Positions 16,391 to 23,884 are shown, numbered from the stretch's first letter. The stretch: DNA of 30,074 bases from CAYNFH01 sp964396385 (GCA_964396385.1 CAYNFH010000050.1:1-30074); one strand, 5' to 3'. Numbers and translations: made by a program. The notes: generated by a model from the sequence alone, not told the origin.

Positions 16391-16846
16391 TCAGTCCGTA
16401 TAGGTGATCAGCAACGCGAAGGCAACGGCGAAGAGAGCGACCACCAGGCAGTAGATCCATTCTTTCCCGCGGCTGGGCCGGCGCAGCGGAAAGATATCGT
16501 CTTGCGGTGGCTCCGAGTAGGGCTCGTAATCCGGGGGAGACGGGGTCCACGCAGCGGGGTGCGGACGGGCGGGGTGGCGGGACCTCTCGCGGGCAAGCTG
16601 CTCGGCCAGTCGGAGCGCCTGGTCGTGCTCCTTCCGCACGGCCTCTTCCAACAGGTAGATCTTCTCCTGCTGCCGGTTTATGACGCTCTCATGGTGCAGC
16701 ACCGGGAGGCCACCACGCTCGTCGGCTGGCTCCGGTTCCTTCGGAGGCTCGGCCATGGGCAGGTTTTCCGGCCCGCCTTGCTGTACGTACTCGTGCCAGC
16801 GGCGCATCCGATCTTGAAGCGTTTGCTGCGTGCGGCTGCGGCTCAT
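16391..16846 (-). CDS. Tail-anchored protein 1, divergent from the ParA gene
   Basis: A 151-residue protein I do not recognise. It opens with a basic amphipathic segment (RTQQTLQDRMRRWHEYV), then a proline- and glutamate-rich linker, a heptad-like helix (about 55-90, with KIYLLEEAVRKEHDQALRLAEQ), a second Pro-rich linker, and one membrane helix ending two or three residues before the C-terminus (IYCLVVALFAVAFALLI). This predicts a C-terminal anchor with the body in the cytoplasm. A second protein with the same plan is encoded on the other side of the ParA gene; the first 21 residues of both align without gaps with 11 identities. GGAGGA upstream supports the ATG at 16846. Its gene diverges from parA across 121 bases. 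A role as membrane partner of the ParA ATPase is an inference. Confidence 0.8.
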   Translation of the reverse strand: MSRSRTQQTLQDRMRRWHEYVQQGGPENLPMAEPPKEPEPADERGGLPVLHHESVINRQQEKIYLLEEAVRKEHDQALRLAEQLARERSRHPARPHPAAWTPSPPDYEPYSEPPQDDIFPLRRPSRGKEWIYCLVVALFAVAFALLITYTD

Positions 16847-16967
16847 CCGGAAGTGCTCCTCCGCGCTCTCTCACTCTATCCGGAGAAATACAGCCGGGCA
16901 GTAGCTTGTGCAGCGAAGCGCGGCAAACAGGCACGCTGTTTGCACCGACCAGGCCAGAGGAGAAGCG

Positions 16968-17753
16968 ATGCGCAAGGTCGCGGTGATAAATCAGAAGGGC
17001 GGCGTAGCCAAAACGACCACCACGGCGAACGTCGGCGCGGCGCTGGCGGCGCTCGGCCAGCGCGTGCTAGTGGTGGACCTGGACCCTCAAGCCAACCTCA
17101 CCCTGGGACTGCGGTGCGACCTGACGGGACTGCCCTATGGGCTCCATGACGTACTGCTGAATCCCTTTCAGCGCCCCATCAGCCGGATCATACGGCCGGT
17201 AGGAGAGACCGGCCTCTACCTCGCTCCCGGCCACCTGGCCATGTCCGCCTGCGAGACGGTGCTCATCCGCCGCGGGGGGCCGCCGTTCAACCTGCGGGAT
17301 GCCCTGCTGGATAGCGAGATCACACAGAGGTTCGACTGGGTGTTCTTTGACTGTCCTCCTTCTCTCAGCGCCCTCACCCAGAACGCCGTCGTAGCCAGCA
17401 CCCACCTGCTGGTGCCGACGGAGCCCAAGATGTACGCCTTCGCGGGAATGGCGACGCTAAACCAGCTTGTGGAGGAGCTGGCGCGGAACTACTCGTTCCA
17501 GGTGGAGCTGCTCGGGGTGCTGCTCACGATGTACGAGCGCGGCACCAAGCTGCACCGGACGATCGCCGAGGTTATTCGCGAACAGTTCGGGGACAAGGTG
17601 TTTCAGACGGTTATCTACAAGAACGTGCGGCTCTCCGAGGCGGAGGTGGAGGGCCAGCCCATCGTCCGCTTCGACCGGAGCGCGCGCAGCGCCGCCAACT
17701 ACGCCGCTCTGGCGGAGGAGATACTGGCGCGCGTCGGAGAGTCGGCAAAGTAG
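16968..17753 (+). CDS. ParA/Soj-family ATPase without an adjacent ParB
   Basis: A 261-residue cytoplasmic ATPase. The deviant Walker A motif KGGVAKTT has the signature K10 and K15; Walker A' is VLVVDLDPQAN with D37 and D39; Walker B is VFFDCPPS with D128. It has no N-terminal DNA-binding extension, so it is the short Soj/type Ib-like form that binds DNA non-specifically as an ATP dimer. ATG 16968 is chosen because AGAGGAGA lies just upstream; the open frame extends further up without a good ribosome site. ParB and parS-like 16-bp palindromes are not seen nearby. Instead it is flanked by two opposite-strand genes for related tail-anchored proteins, pointing to a positioning system for something at the membrane rather than chromosome segregation. 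Confidence 0.93.
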   Translation: MRKVAVINQKGGVAKTTTTANVGAALAALGQRVLVVDLDPQANLTLGLRCDLTGLPYGLHDVLLNPFQRPISRIIRPVGETGLYLAPGHLAMSACETVLIRRGGPPFNLRDALLDSEITQRFDWVFFDCPPSLSALTQNAVVASTHLLVPTEPKMYAFAGMATLNQLVEELARNYSFQVELLGVLLTMYERGTKLHRTIAEVIREQFGDKVFQTVIYKNVRLSEAEVEGQPIVRFDRSARSAANYAALAEEILARVGESAK

Positions 17754-17754
17754 G

Positions 17755-17853
17755 AGTTCGGGGTTCAGGCTTTCAGATCCCAGCGGCACGTTACAGCGTG
17801 GGTTCAGCTTTGGAATACCGAATGCGGTTTTCGAGGCCGAAGCCCGAACCCTA
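17755..17853. repeat. Heptamer palindromic element between convergent genes
   Basis: The left side has 7-base units (GTTCGGG, GTTCAGG). Bases 17761-17772 pair with 17840-17851 with one mismatch (GGGTTC-A/G-GGCTT). The centre has GGAATACCGAATGCGG, a diverged form of the TTCCGG core. The right arm reaches the TAG stop of the minus-strand gene at 17851-17853. Lying between parA and that gene, it may terminate both. Confidence 0.55.
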
Positions 17854-18651
17854 GCTTCTGTGGAGAAAGACGTACGCGGTAAAGGCGGCGAAGGCGGCGA
17901 GTACCGCGACGCAGGCCACCGCCCGTACCACCGCATGGCTGTACCATGGGTCCGAAGTCTCCACCGGCTCTGAGGGCGGGTAGAGGGCCGGAAGGATCCG
18001 AGCGCCTCGTCCGTCACTGCTGGGGATGCGTGAGGGCCGCGGCCGGTCGGCGCCCTGCGTCTGCGCGTACTGTCGCGAGCGCTCCAGCGTCTGCGCAATA
18101 GCGGCTTCCAGCAGCGCGATGCGGTCATCTTGAGCGCCGCCTGCGCCCTCACGCGGACGCACGACGGCTTGGTCGATGGGAGGCGCGGAAGCCTGCTCCG
18201 GAAGGAGCGCCGGCAGATTGGCGCCTGGAGCAGGGGCAGGCGACTTCGGCCCCGGCGGCTGACGGGGCGTGGAGCTTGGACCGGAGGCTGCTCTCTGCCT
18301 AGGCTTAGGGGCAGGAGGCTTCGGCGGTTTGGCCGCGGGCGCTCTGGAGGCGGCGGGTGGCGTGGCGGCTGCCATTGGATCAGGCAGCGGATCGGGTGGC
18401 GGCGCGAGCGGGATCTCGGGAAGCGGCGGCAAAGATGCCTGAGCGGGCGGAGGCGTCAGGTCCACCTGCTGCTCCTCCCGTGGATGAACGGGCGGGGCGG
18501 GGGTGCGGGCCTCCTCCATCAGGGCCGGAGCGACGGGTGCGGCCATTACGGTGGTGGCGTCCTGAACCGGAGCCGGGGCAGAGCCCAGCACGTAGGCGTG
18601 CCACTGGCTCATCCTCTCCTTCAGCGCCGTATCGGTGCGTTTGGTGCTCAC
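17851..18651 (-). CDS. Tail-anchored protein 2, convergent with the ParA gene
   Basis: A 266-residue protein related in plan to tail-anchored protein 1. It has a basic amphipathic N-terminus (RTDTALKERMSQWHAYV), a long Pro/Ala-rich disordered region (about residues 25-165, repeated PPKPPAPKPR-like stretches), a short heptad helix (DDRIALLEAAIAQTLERS), a second linker with PPSEP, and one membrane helix close to the C-terminus (AVACVAVLAAFAAFTAYVFL). It starts at GTG 18651, with AGAGGA 7 bases upstream. The N-terminal 21 residues match protein 1 at M1, S2, R5, T6, L10, R13, M14, W17, H18, Y20 and V21 without gaps. The proline linker could span a distance between membrane and nucleoid or cargo. 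No known function; a ParA partner by context. Confidence 0.8.
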   Translation of the reverse strand: MSTKRTDTALKERMSQWHAYVLGSAPAPVQDATTVMAAPVAPALMEEARTPAPPVHPREEQQVDLTPPPAQASLPPLPEIPLAPPPDPLPDPMAAATPPAASRAPAAKPPKPPAPKPRQRAASGPSSTPRQPPGPKSPAPAPGANLPALLPEQASAPPIDQAVVRPREGAGGAQDDRIALLEAAIAQTLERSRQYAQTQGADRPRPSRIPSSDGRGARILPALYPPSEPVETSDPWYSHAVVRAVACVAVLAAFAAFTAYVFLHRS

Positions 18652-18691
18652 GCGCGGTTCCTCTGTACTGACGGCTACCTGCGCAGCCTGA

Positions 18692-18919
18692 CTATCCCTG
18701 AATTCCGTGTCCGGACGTACCAGGAATGCCGGTGATCCAGGTGTAGCCGGGACTCTCCGGATCCGCTGTTAGTGACGACGAATCGCTGTACGCGGTTACA
18801 TCCGCGGGGATCCGGGACGTTGCGACGGTAACGGACGGACGGGCGGAATGCGCGGTACTGGCTGGCGGCACCCCATCAATAATACGCGGCGGGCGCGGGT
18901 CGAAATCCCGGTTGGGCAT
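18692..18919 (-). CDS. Hypothetical 75-residue protein
   Basis: A short open frame that I would normally doubt, but its ATG at 18919 is preceded by a full AAGGAGGT ribosome site (18925-18932) with a 5-base gap. The protein starts PNRDFDPRPPRIIDG, is rich in Ser, Thr and Pro, and has no membrane helix, cysteine or recognisable motif, so it is probably disordered. It is on the same strand as tail-anchored protein 2 and 40 bases upstream of it, so the two probably share a transcript. A GTG at 18922 is a less likely start. Confidence 0.6.
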   Translation of the reverse strand: MPNRDFDPRPPRIIDGVPPASTAHSARPSVTVATSRIPADVTAYSDSSSLTADPESPGYTWITGIPGTSGHGIQG

Positions 18920-19058
18920 CACACACCTCCTTCATGGGCGGCGTGAAGAGTGTCCGAAGCGCTGCGACCGTGCGCGACGGGTGAGACGATCTTGGTGCGG
19001 CGGGTTCCACTCGGTGAGCGGAAGTGCAGATTCCGTGCCTCTGGCGGGGGGAGGGCGG

Positions 19059-19214
19059 GTTGATGGATGATAGTTGATGGTCGATGGCTCCGATTCCTCC
19101 TTTTGCTCCGGATGCAGCTCACAAACGGCAGGGCTGCTAAAGCATACACACCGGTCGACCGATTAGGTCACGCACCAAATCAGGCGAACCGACTATCAAC
19201 CATCATCCATCAAC
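19059..19214. repeat. Long heptamer inverted repeat overlapping the deacetylase stop codon
   Basis: Bases 19059-19082 and 19191-19214 are inverted repeats matching at 22 of 24 positions. The left arm reads as 7-base units GTTGATG, GATGATA, GTTGATG, GTCGATG. Next to it are CCGATTCCTCC and GCTCCGGATG, a split form of the GATTCCGG core. The right arm contains the TCA that is the stop codon of the minus-strand deacetylase-like gene. The roughly 290 bases between 18920 and 19209 hold no gene that I can support besides this element. Confidence 0.7.
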
Positions 19215-20253
19215 GATCGACTAACTCGGCAATCTCGCTGCACTTCATCCAGCGGACCCGGCTGGCCAGTACTTCCTGAATTCGGCGGCCCAGGAGCTCC
19301 AGCGCTGCCAGGCCCGTCTCCAGGCCGTTGGAGAAGAGGGACTGCCAGTGGGTGCAGAGGATGGGCCATCCGCCGGCCACCAGCACCTCCACGATCTCTC
19401 CCCGGCGGCCGTCGGCGGTGAGCATCTTGTCCACGATGCCTTCGATCCACTCCTGGTCCGTCCGCGGGGAGTTGATGGTGGCCCACCAGTGGTCGTTCAC
19501 GTTGGCGGCGATGGAGACCAGGGTGCTCCTGTCCTGTTTGAAGGCGATCCAGGGGCGTACGGAGGGGCGGCCCCACATCATGTGGAGGAAGTACCAGGAG
19601 AAGTCGCGGTTGTATACAGCCTTCTGCGCCGCGACGATGGACGCAATGTACTCTGTCTCCACCCGGATGCCGAACACCCACGGCGACGTGACGCCGGTGC
19701 AGTCGAATCCCGCCTCTTTCATCAGGTGCAGGGAGTAGGCGAGGTACGGCGTGAGCTTGTCGCGGTTCTGCTTCTGGGACCACTCGTTTTCACTCTCGGG
19801 GAAGAAGACGAACTTTGATGAGGGGATGAGACGATGAGGGGATGAGGCGTGACCCGGAATCGCCTCATCGCCCGCACGCCTCATCCCCTCATCGAGGTCC
19901 ACCGCCAGGTTGTGGGTGATTCCCTCGGGGCAGAAGTCGCACAGGGGGGTGAGGCGGCGTCTGGCCGTGTCCAGCCAGGCGCGAGTGAGCGCCGGGTCAA
20001 AGCCTTCGATGCCGGAGACGATGTCCCCCTTGCCGGCAGGGGCGGGGACAATCGAGAATTTGCCCTTGATGCCCCACCGCTCCATGACGTCGCAGTAGCG
20101 GTCCAGAAAGTCGTTGGGGATCACGTCCGCCAGCGGTCTTCCATCCTCCGTCTCCGGCGGCTTCTTGTGCACGTCCCTCCAGTGCTCCCGATATACGTGT
20201 ATCAGCGGGCACGGGTCGTCGACGAGCAGGCAGATGGGTATGGGCGAGGTCAT
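19210..20253 (-). CDS. Polysaccharide deacetylase-like (NodB-fold) protein with an in-frame repeat
   Basis: A 347-residue protein without a signal peptide. It opens with IPICLLVDDPCPLIHVYREHW, where the Asp pair resembles the metal-binding start of NodB-type deacetylases, and later has KGKFSIVPAP, GITHNLAVDLDEG, SPWVFGIRVE and GGWPILCTHWQSLF, with His residues that could complete a metal site. I recognise it as a member of an uncharacterised deacetylase-like family often found in genomes rich in glycan-degrading genes. About 20-25 residues after DLDEG (GMRRAGDEAIPGHASSPH and on) come from a palindromic repeat and are probably not part of the fold. ATG 20253 has only a moderate ribosome site. 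The reaction is not known; hydrolysis of an N- or O-acetyl group on a carbohydrate is an inference. Confidence 0.72.
   Translation of the reverse strand: MTSPIPICLLVDDPCPLIHVYREHWRDVHKKPPETEDGRPLADVIPNDFLDRYCDVMERWGIKGKFSIVPAPAGKGDIVSGIEGFDPALTRAWLDTARRRLTPLCDFCPEGITHNLAVDLDEGMRRAGDEAIPGHASSPHRLIPSSKFVFFPESENEWSQKQNRDKLTPYLAYSLHLMKEAGFDCTGVTSPWVFGIRVETEYIASIVAAQKAVYNRDFSWYFLHMMWGRPSVRPWIAFKQDRSTLVSIAANVNDHWWATINSPRTDQEWIEGIVDKMLTADGRRGEIVEVLVAGGWPILCTHWQSLFSNGLETGLAALELLGRRIQEVLASRVRWMKCSEIAELVDR
19817..19894. repeat. Palindromic element inside the deacetylase-like gene
   Basis: Bases 19832-19850 and 19876-19894 are a perfect 19-bp inverted repeat built of GATGAGG and GGATGAG units, with an additional left copy at 19817-19831. 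The centre, read on the minus strand, is GGCGATTCCGGGTCACG, which contains the same GATTCCGG core as elements at 185, 8748 and 13231. The gene frame passes through it intact. Confidence 0.8.
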
Positions 20254-20342
20254 GGATGTGCTCCGAGCGCGGAGGACCTAAAGGCGGAGTCGTGGCCATA
20301 ATTCGATAGGGAGAAGGGTTCTCCTGTTCGGGAGCGGAGGGG

Positions 20343-21566
20343 ATGATGAGGCAGAGGGTGGTTGCGGCCGTGGCGGCGATGCTGCTGGCGGCGTGGTGTG
20401 GACGGTGGGCTTTCGCGCTTCCGTGGCTGCGGGCGGACGGGACGCGGATTGTGGACGCGCGCGGCAAGACGCTGGTGCTGCGCGGCATCAACCTGGGCGG
20501 GTGGCTCGTGGAAGAGATGTGGATGATGCCGTTCGAGACGGAGCCGCCTGCCGGGAGCGGCTTCCAGCCTGTACGGGACCACGTCTCCCTCTGGGCTGTC
20601 ATTCAGAAGCGGTTCGGGGATGCCGGGGTGGAGCGAATCCGGACCGCCCTGCGCGACGCCTGGATCACGGATGCCGACTTTGATCGCATCCGCGCGGCCG
20701 GGTTCAACTGCGTGCGCCTCCCATTCCTGTATGACCTCCTCTCCGAGCCGGACGGGCTCCGCTGGCTGGACCTGGCCATAGAGAGGGCAGGAAAGCGCGG
20801 CATCTACGTGATCCTGGACATGCATGGGGCGCCGGGCCGGCAGAGCGCCGACCACCATACGGGTCAGGAGGGAGTAAACCAGCTCTTCAAGGATCCCGCC
20901 AACGTGGCCGAGATGGCGCGTGACTGGGAGATGATCGCACGGCGCTATCGGACCCGGCCGGAGGTCGCCGGCTACGACGTGATGAACGAGCCGATGGGCG
21001 CGCCAAACATGGACGCCGTGCTGGCCGTGTACGAGAGGGTGTATCCGGCCATCCGGGCGGCGGATTCACGCCACCTGCTGTTCCTGGAGGACGGGTACAA
21101 GGGACCGGACGGCTTCCCGGTCCCGAGCGAGCGGGGCTGGCAGAACGTGGTCTACAGCACCCACACGTACCAGTTTCATGCCAAGAAGGAGAAGGACCAT
21201 CTCGATGCTTTCAATGGGCTGGCGCGGCAGATAGCCGGACTTCAGGAGCGCTGGAACGCGCCGTACTACCTGGGCGAGTTCAACCTGGAGCCCCACGGCT
21301 CCGCCGCCTTGATGGGTGCGGTAATCAAGATCCTGGAGTCACACGGCTGGTCGTGGTCGCCGTGGACGTACAAGGTGGTGATGAGTCATCCGGAATCCTC
21401 CATGTGGGGCCTCTACCGCGATCCCCAGGCCGTCACGCCCCTAAATCCCTTCACGGACTCGGAGGCGGACCTGCTCAAGAAGCTGGACCAGGTCCGCACA
21501 GAGCGGCTGGAGGAGTACCCGGGGATGACAGCGGTCTATCGGGTCGTTGGCACGTCTCCGCCATAA
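20343..21566 (+). CDS. GH5-family glycoside hydrolase (endoglucanase/exoglucanase-like)
   Basis: A 407-residue exported enzyme with signal peptide (VVAAVAAMLLAAWCGRWAFA). The barrel starts with LRGINLGGWLVEEMW, where LRGxNLGGWL is typical of GH5 exo-beta-glucanase-like subfamilies. It then has FNCVRLPFLYD, YVILDMHGAPG, the acid/base E216 in YDVMNEP and the nucleophile E312 in YLGEFNL. Further family landmarks are STHTYQFH (His-Tyr) and WSWSPWTYK near the end. All catalytic positions are present and the length is normal, so it should be active on a beta-glucan or related glycoside. GGAGGGG lies directly before the two ATGs at 20343 and 20346; the second gives better spacing. It is divergent from the deacetylase-like gene (89-base spacer). 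It is the last host-like gene before the phage-like island. Confidence 0.9.
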   Translation: MMRQRVVAAVAAMLLAAWCGRWAFALPWLRADGTRIVDARGKTLVLRGINLGGWLVEEMWMMPFETEPPAGSGFQPVRDHVSLWAVIQKRFGDAGVERIRTALRDAWITDADFDRIRAAGFNCVRLPFLYDLLSEPDGLRWLDLAIERAGKRGIYVILDMHGAPGRQSADHHTGQEGVNQLFKDPANVAEMARDWEMIARRYRTRPEVAGYDVMNEPMGAPNMDAVLAVYERVYPAIRAADSRHLLFLEDGYKGPDGFPVPSERGWQNVVYSTHTYQFHAKKEKDHLDAFNGLARQIAGLQERWNAPYYLGEFNLEPHGSAALMGAVIKILESHGWSWSPWTYKVVMSHPESSMWGLYRDPQAVTPLNPFTDSEADLLKKLDQVRTERLEEYPGMTAVYRVVGTSPP

Positions 21567-21660
21567 GCGTCGGAGAACACTACGGGAAACGCCCGGCCCT
21601 TTCCGCTGATGTCGCATGTGGCGGCGTGCATGTAGGCTACGCTGAAGGCGCGGCGTATTA

Positions 21661-21737
21661 GCCTAGTTGATTTCGCAACAGAATCGGCCCCTTAGCGCGC
21701 GACGGTAGCGAAAAACCGGTAGACGTGCGCCTAGTTG
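21661..21737 (+). repeat. Direct repeat pair at the left edge of the island
   Basis: GCCTAGTTG occurs at 21661-21669 and 21729-21737, 68 bases apart, in the gene-free stretch between the GH5 gene and the transposase promoter. A related inverted copy, CAGCTAGGCGC, is at 29430-29440 on the far side of the island (its complement GCGCCTAGCTG matches GCGCCTAGTTG at 21727-21737 with one change). These could be end-binding sites of the transposase. The copies are short, so chance is possible. Confidence 0.3.
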
Positions 21738-21774
21738 CGCTCCGTCGCCAACCTCTGCTAAAATAATCGATTCG

Positions 21775-21798
21775 GGCCGGCAAAAATGCCGGCCTTTT
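21775..21798. terminator. Intrinsic terminator upstream of the transposase
   Basis: GGCCGGCA at 21775-21782 pairs with TGCCGGCC at 21787-21794 over an AAAA loop and is followed by TTTT (21795-21798). It is a classical rho-independent terminator. It lies right before the transposase promoter and would shield the island from read-through out of the GH5 side. Confidence 0.85.
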
Positions 21799-21801
21799 GC
21801 G

Positions 21802-21830
21802 TTGACAAGAGTCGGCTTGTATGCTACAAT
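21802..21830 (+). promoter_or_regulatory. Near-consensus sigma70 promoter of the transposase
   Basis: TTGACA at 21802-21807 and TACAAT at 21825-21830 are separated by exactly 17 bases. TG two bases before the -10 box makes it an extended -10 as well. Transcription should start near 21837. It is far closer to consensus than anything I see before host genes here. Confidence 0.85.
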
Positions 21831-21836
21831 GGGGGT

Positions 21837-21911
21837 GAACTGGTGGACTCCTGTTCGCCGGTTCAAAGCAAAGCGAGGGTGCGTTCTCATCTTGGCGGAC
21901 GAAACGCACCC
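21837..21911 (+). promoter_or_regulatory. Structured 5' leader of the transposase mRNA
   Basis: GGGTGCGTT at 21877-21885 is exactly complementary to AACGCACCC at 21903-21911. Just before it, GAACTGG at 21837-21843 can pair with CCGGTTC at 21858-21864 with one G-U pair. Two hairpins in a leader of about 105 bases suggest control of transposase translation. The structure is seen; the role is inferred. Confidence 0.5.
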
Positions 21912-21942
21912 CCGACTTCTCACAGAACAGGGGGGTCCTCCA

Positions 21943-23394
21943 ATGGTGTTGGCATTGGAAAACGCCTGTCCCGCAACTGCTATTGTACCAGAGCAGGACC
22001 GGAAGGGCAAGCGGCTAAGCGCGCTTCGTCTGCTGACGGAGCCATTCCCGCCTTCGGATGCGAAGGTCGCGGCGGCGGTCGGGCTGGAGCGTACAACGGT
22101 CTGGCGGCTGCGGAAGATGCTGGAAGAGAAGGGCATCGAATACGCGGGCAAAGACGGGCGCGCGCGGAACGGGCGGAAGGTGCTGTACGGAAAGGCGTAC
22201 GCCAGGATCGAAGAACTGAAGCGGCAGAACCCGCGCTATGGCGGGCGCGAGCTGTGGTTCTACCTGACGGGCGAAGAAGGCTTTGCTGAGAGTGAACTAC
22301 CCTGCATCGCGAGCATAGACGCCTACCTATCGAACAAGAAAATGACGAACAAACCGCTAACCGGCAAAACGGACAAAAGACACTATCTGACTGACTACAC
22401 GAAAGAGCCGCTCTCGCGCGTTGGCTGCGATACGGTCTATCCGTTCCGGTGCAAGCATGGGCAACAGTTCCAGGTCTTGAGCTTCCGGGACTATTGGACC
22501 GGCGCGGTCTACTGCGAGCCGTTCCCCTACAATCTCAAGACGGCTTTCATGGATGGGCTGGATCAGCGGGCGTTCGCCGGGTCGTTCCTGCGGTTCGTCT
22601 CTCATATCGGCGTGCCGCATGTGCTCGTGCTGGATAACGGCGCGGGCCAGATCACCGCGCACGGCGTCTTGCCGGAGATCGCGCGGTGGTGCATCAATCT
22701 CGGCGTCATCATGGAATGGGAACCCTACGGCCGGCCCTGGAAGAACGGCGCGTCGGAGCGGTGGAACCGGGATCTCTTGAAGTGGTGGGGCGATTTGGGG
22801 TCCACCGTCAAGAGCCTGGAAGAAGGGTTCAAGCTGATTCGTCAACGCGCCTTGTCGGTCACTCGAAGATGGCCGCGCAAGCAGTTAGGGAACCGGCCGG
22901 CGTCGAGCGTGATCCCGGTAAGGGATTGGCCGGTGGAGGGCTTGGAGGCCGGCTGGCTGAGGTGTGAACCTTTGGGCAGACAGGGGCTAATCCAGGATGG
23001 CGTACTCAGGATGCAGAGGGAGGTCGAACAGAACGGGTTTGTCCAGCTTCACGGCAACGACCATATGTTCGTCTCCGATATGCTGGTAGGCGGCTACGTG
23101 CGGGTAGAGTTCCAGGTTCGGGCCGATGGGCAGCCGTCGGTCGGCTCCGTGCGGGACGGCAAGGGGAACCTTGTCGCCACGTTCCAGCACTACATGAACG
23201 CGGAGAGGCCGCAGGGAACGCCTCTCGTGGTGAACGTGAAGAACTACATGTTCGCCGGTGACAACGACGTGAGGCGTCAGAACTTCTCGCAGGACGTGCA
23301 TAACGCGGAGATACACCGGGCGATGAAGCGGCAGCGCGCTTCTTCGGTGTACACGGCGACCGGGAGCGTCAACCCGTACAAGCGGTCGGAGTAG
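21943..23394 (+). CDS. DDE transposase/integrase (rve-type core, Mu-like or IS-like)
   Basis: A 483-residue protein counted from ATG 21943. That start has GGGGGG about 8 bases upstream and lies downstream of the promoter; the frame stays open up to 21802 but that part is promoter and leader. Residues 38-65 look like a helix-turn-helix (DAKVAAAVGLERTTVWRLRK). The retroviral-integrase-like core has D163 in GCDTVYPF, DYWTGAVYCEPF, D231 in VLVLDNGAGQ, and E272 in PWKNGASERWNRDLL, giving the D-D-E set. A C-terminal beta-rich domain follows, with KNYMFAGDN and a basic end. It should catalyse cutting and joining of the ends of the island. No MuB-like helper ATPase gene is present. An intrinsic terminator follows it. 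Confidence 0.88.
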   Translation: MVLALENACPATAIVPEQDRKGKRLSALRLLTEPFPPSDAKVAAAVGLERTTVWRLRKMLEEKGIEYAGKDGRARNGRKVLYGKAYARIEELKRQNPRYGGRELWFYLTGEEGFAESELPCIASIDAYLSNKKMTNKPLTGKTDKRHYLTDYTKEPLSRVGCDTVYPFRCKHGQQFQVLSFRDYWTGAVYCEPFPYNLKTAFMDGLDQRAFAGSFLRFVSHIGVPHVLVLDNGAGQITAHGVLPEIARWCINLGVIMEWEPYGRPWKNGASERWNRDLLKWWGDLGSTVKSLEEGFKLIRQRALSVTRRWPRKQLGNRPASSVIPVRDWPVEGLEAGWLRCEPLGRQGLIQDGVLRMQREVEQNGFVQLHGNDHMFVSDMLVGGYVRVEFQVRADGQPSVGSVRDGKGNLVATFQHYMNAERPQGTPLVVNVKNYMFAGDNDVRRQNFSQDVHNAEIHRAMKRQRASSVYTATGSVNPYKRSE

Positions 23395-23402
23395 GAGGAG
23401 GT

Positions 23403-23437
23403 CCCGCCGTCCGATGGTTGGGCGGCGGGTTCTCTTT
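23403..23437 (+). terminator. Intrinsic terminator after the transposase
   Basis: CCCGCCGTCC at 23403-23412 pairs with GGGCGGCGGG at 23420-23429 (one G-T pair) over a 7-base loop, followed by a T-rich run TTCTCTTT. It starts 9 bases after the transposase stop, so the transposase has its own transcript. Confidence 0.85.
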
Positions 23438-23505
23438 ACCTTCTAAAGAGACAAATGTCTAAGTACACAGATGTTTCAGACGTGCTAGAGGCCGGCACAA
23501 GCACG

Positions 23506-23555
23506 CGGGCCGGGGGTGCTCCCAATCAGGAGGACGTGCGCACACTCCCGGCCCG
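23506..23555 (+). ncRNA. Candidate structured RNA hairpin
   Basis: CGGGCCGGGGGTG (23506-23518) pairs with CACTCCCGGCCCG (23543-23555) over 13 positions with one G-U pair. Its 24-base loop can form a smaller CTCC/GGAG hairpin. A stem this long and GC-rich in a gene-free stretch is probably functional at RNA or DNA level. No known RNA family was recognised. Confidence 0.4.
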
Positions 23556-23884
23556 AAACAAGCGGCTGGCAGGGCGGCAAGTGGCGGTCGGGTCCGTTTC
23601 CGGGGCGTGGCGTGGGCACCCTGTACCTGTGCGGACTGACGCGCGCACAGCCGTACCGTGCGCGACGGCAGCCGCCGTACTCACTCCCGGTACGAATACC
23701 AGGAGGATATGTGCTCACCGGCCTCCGGGCCAACGTCGCGGGATCGGGGCCGTGGCGATCCGCTGCGGCCGGTTGCTGGCTCCGGCGAAGCCGCTCTCCG
23801 GCTCTGTCCGTCGCGAAGCGACACCTTCCCCCTGCTCTGATGATGGAGTGCAGTTTTCCAGCATCAGTGCAGGTGAGTAGCCCA

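Noticed and set aside
18919..19149. Minus-strand 76-residue frame
   Set aside because: It is largely made of the heptamer repeat and runs into the ribosome site of the better-supported gene at 18919.
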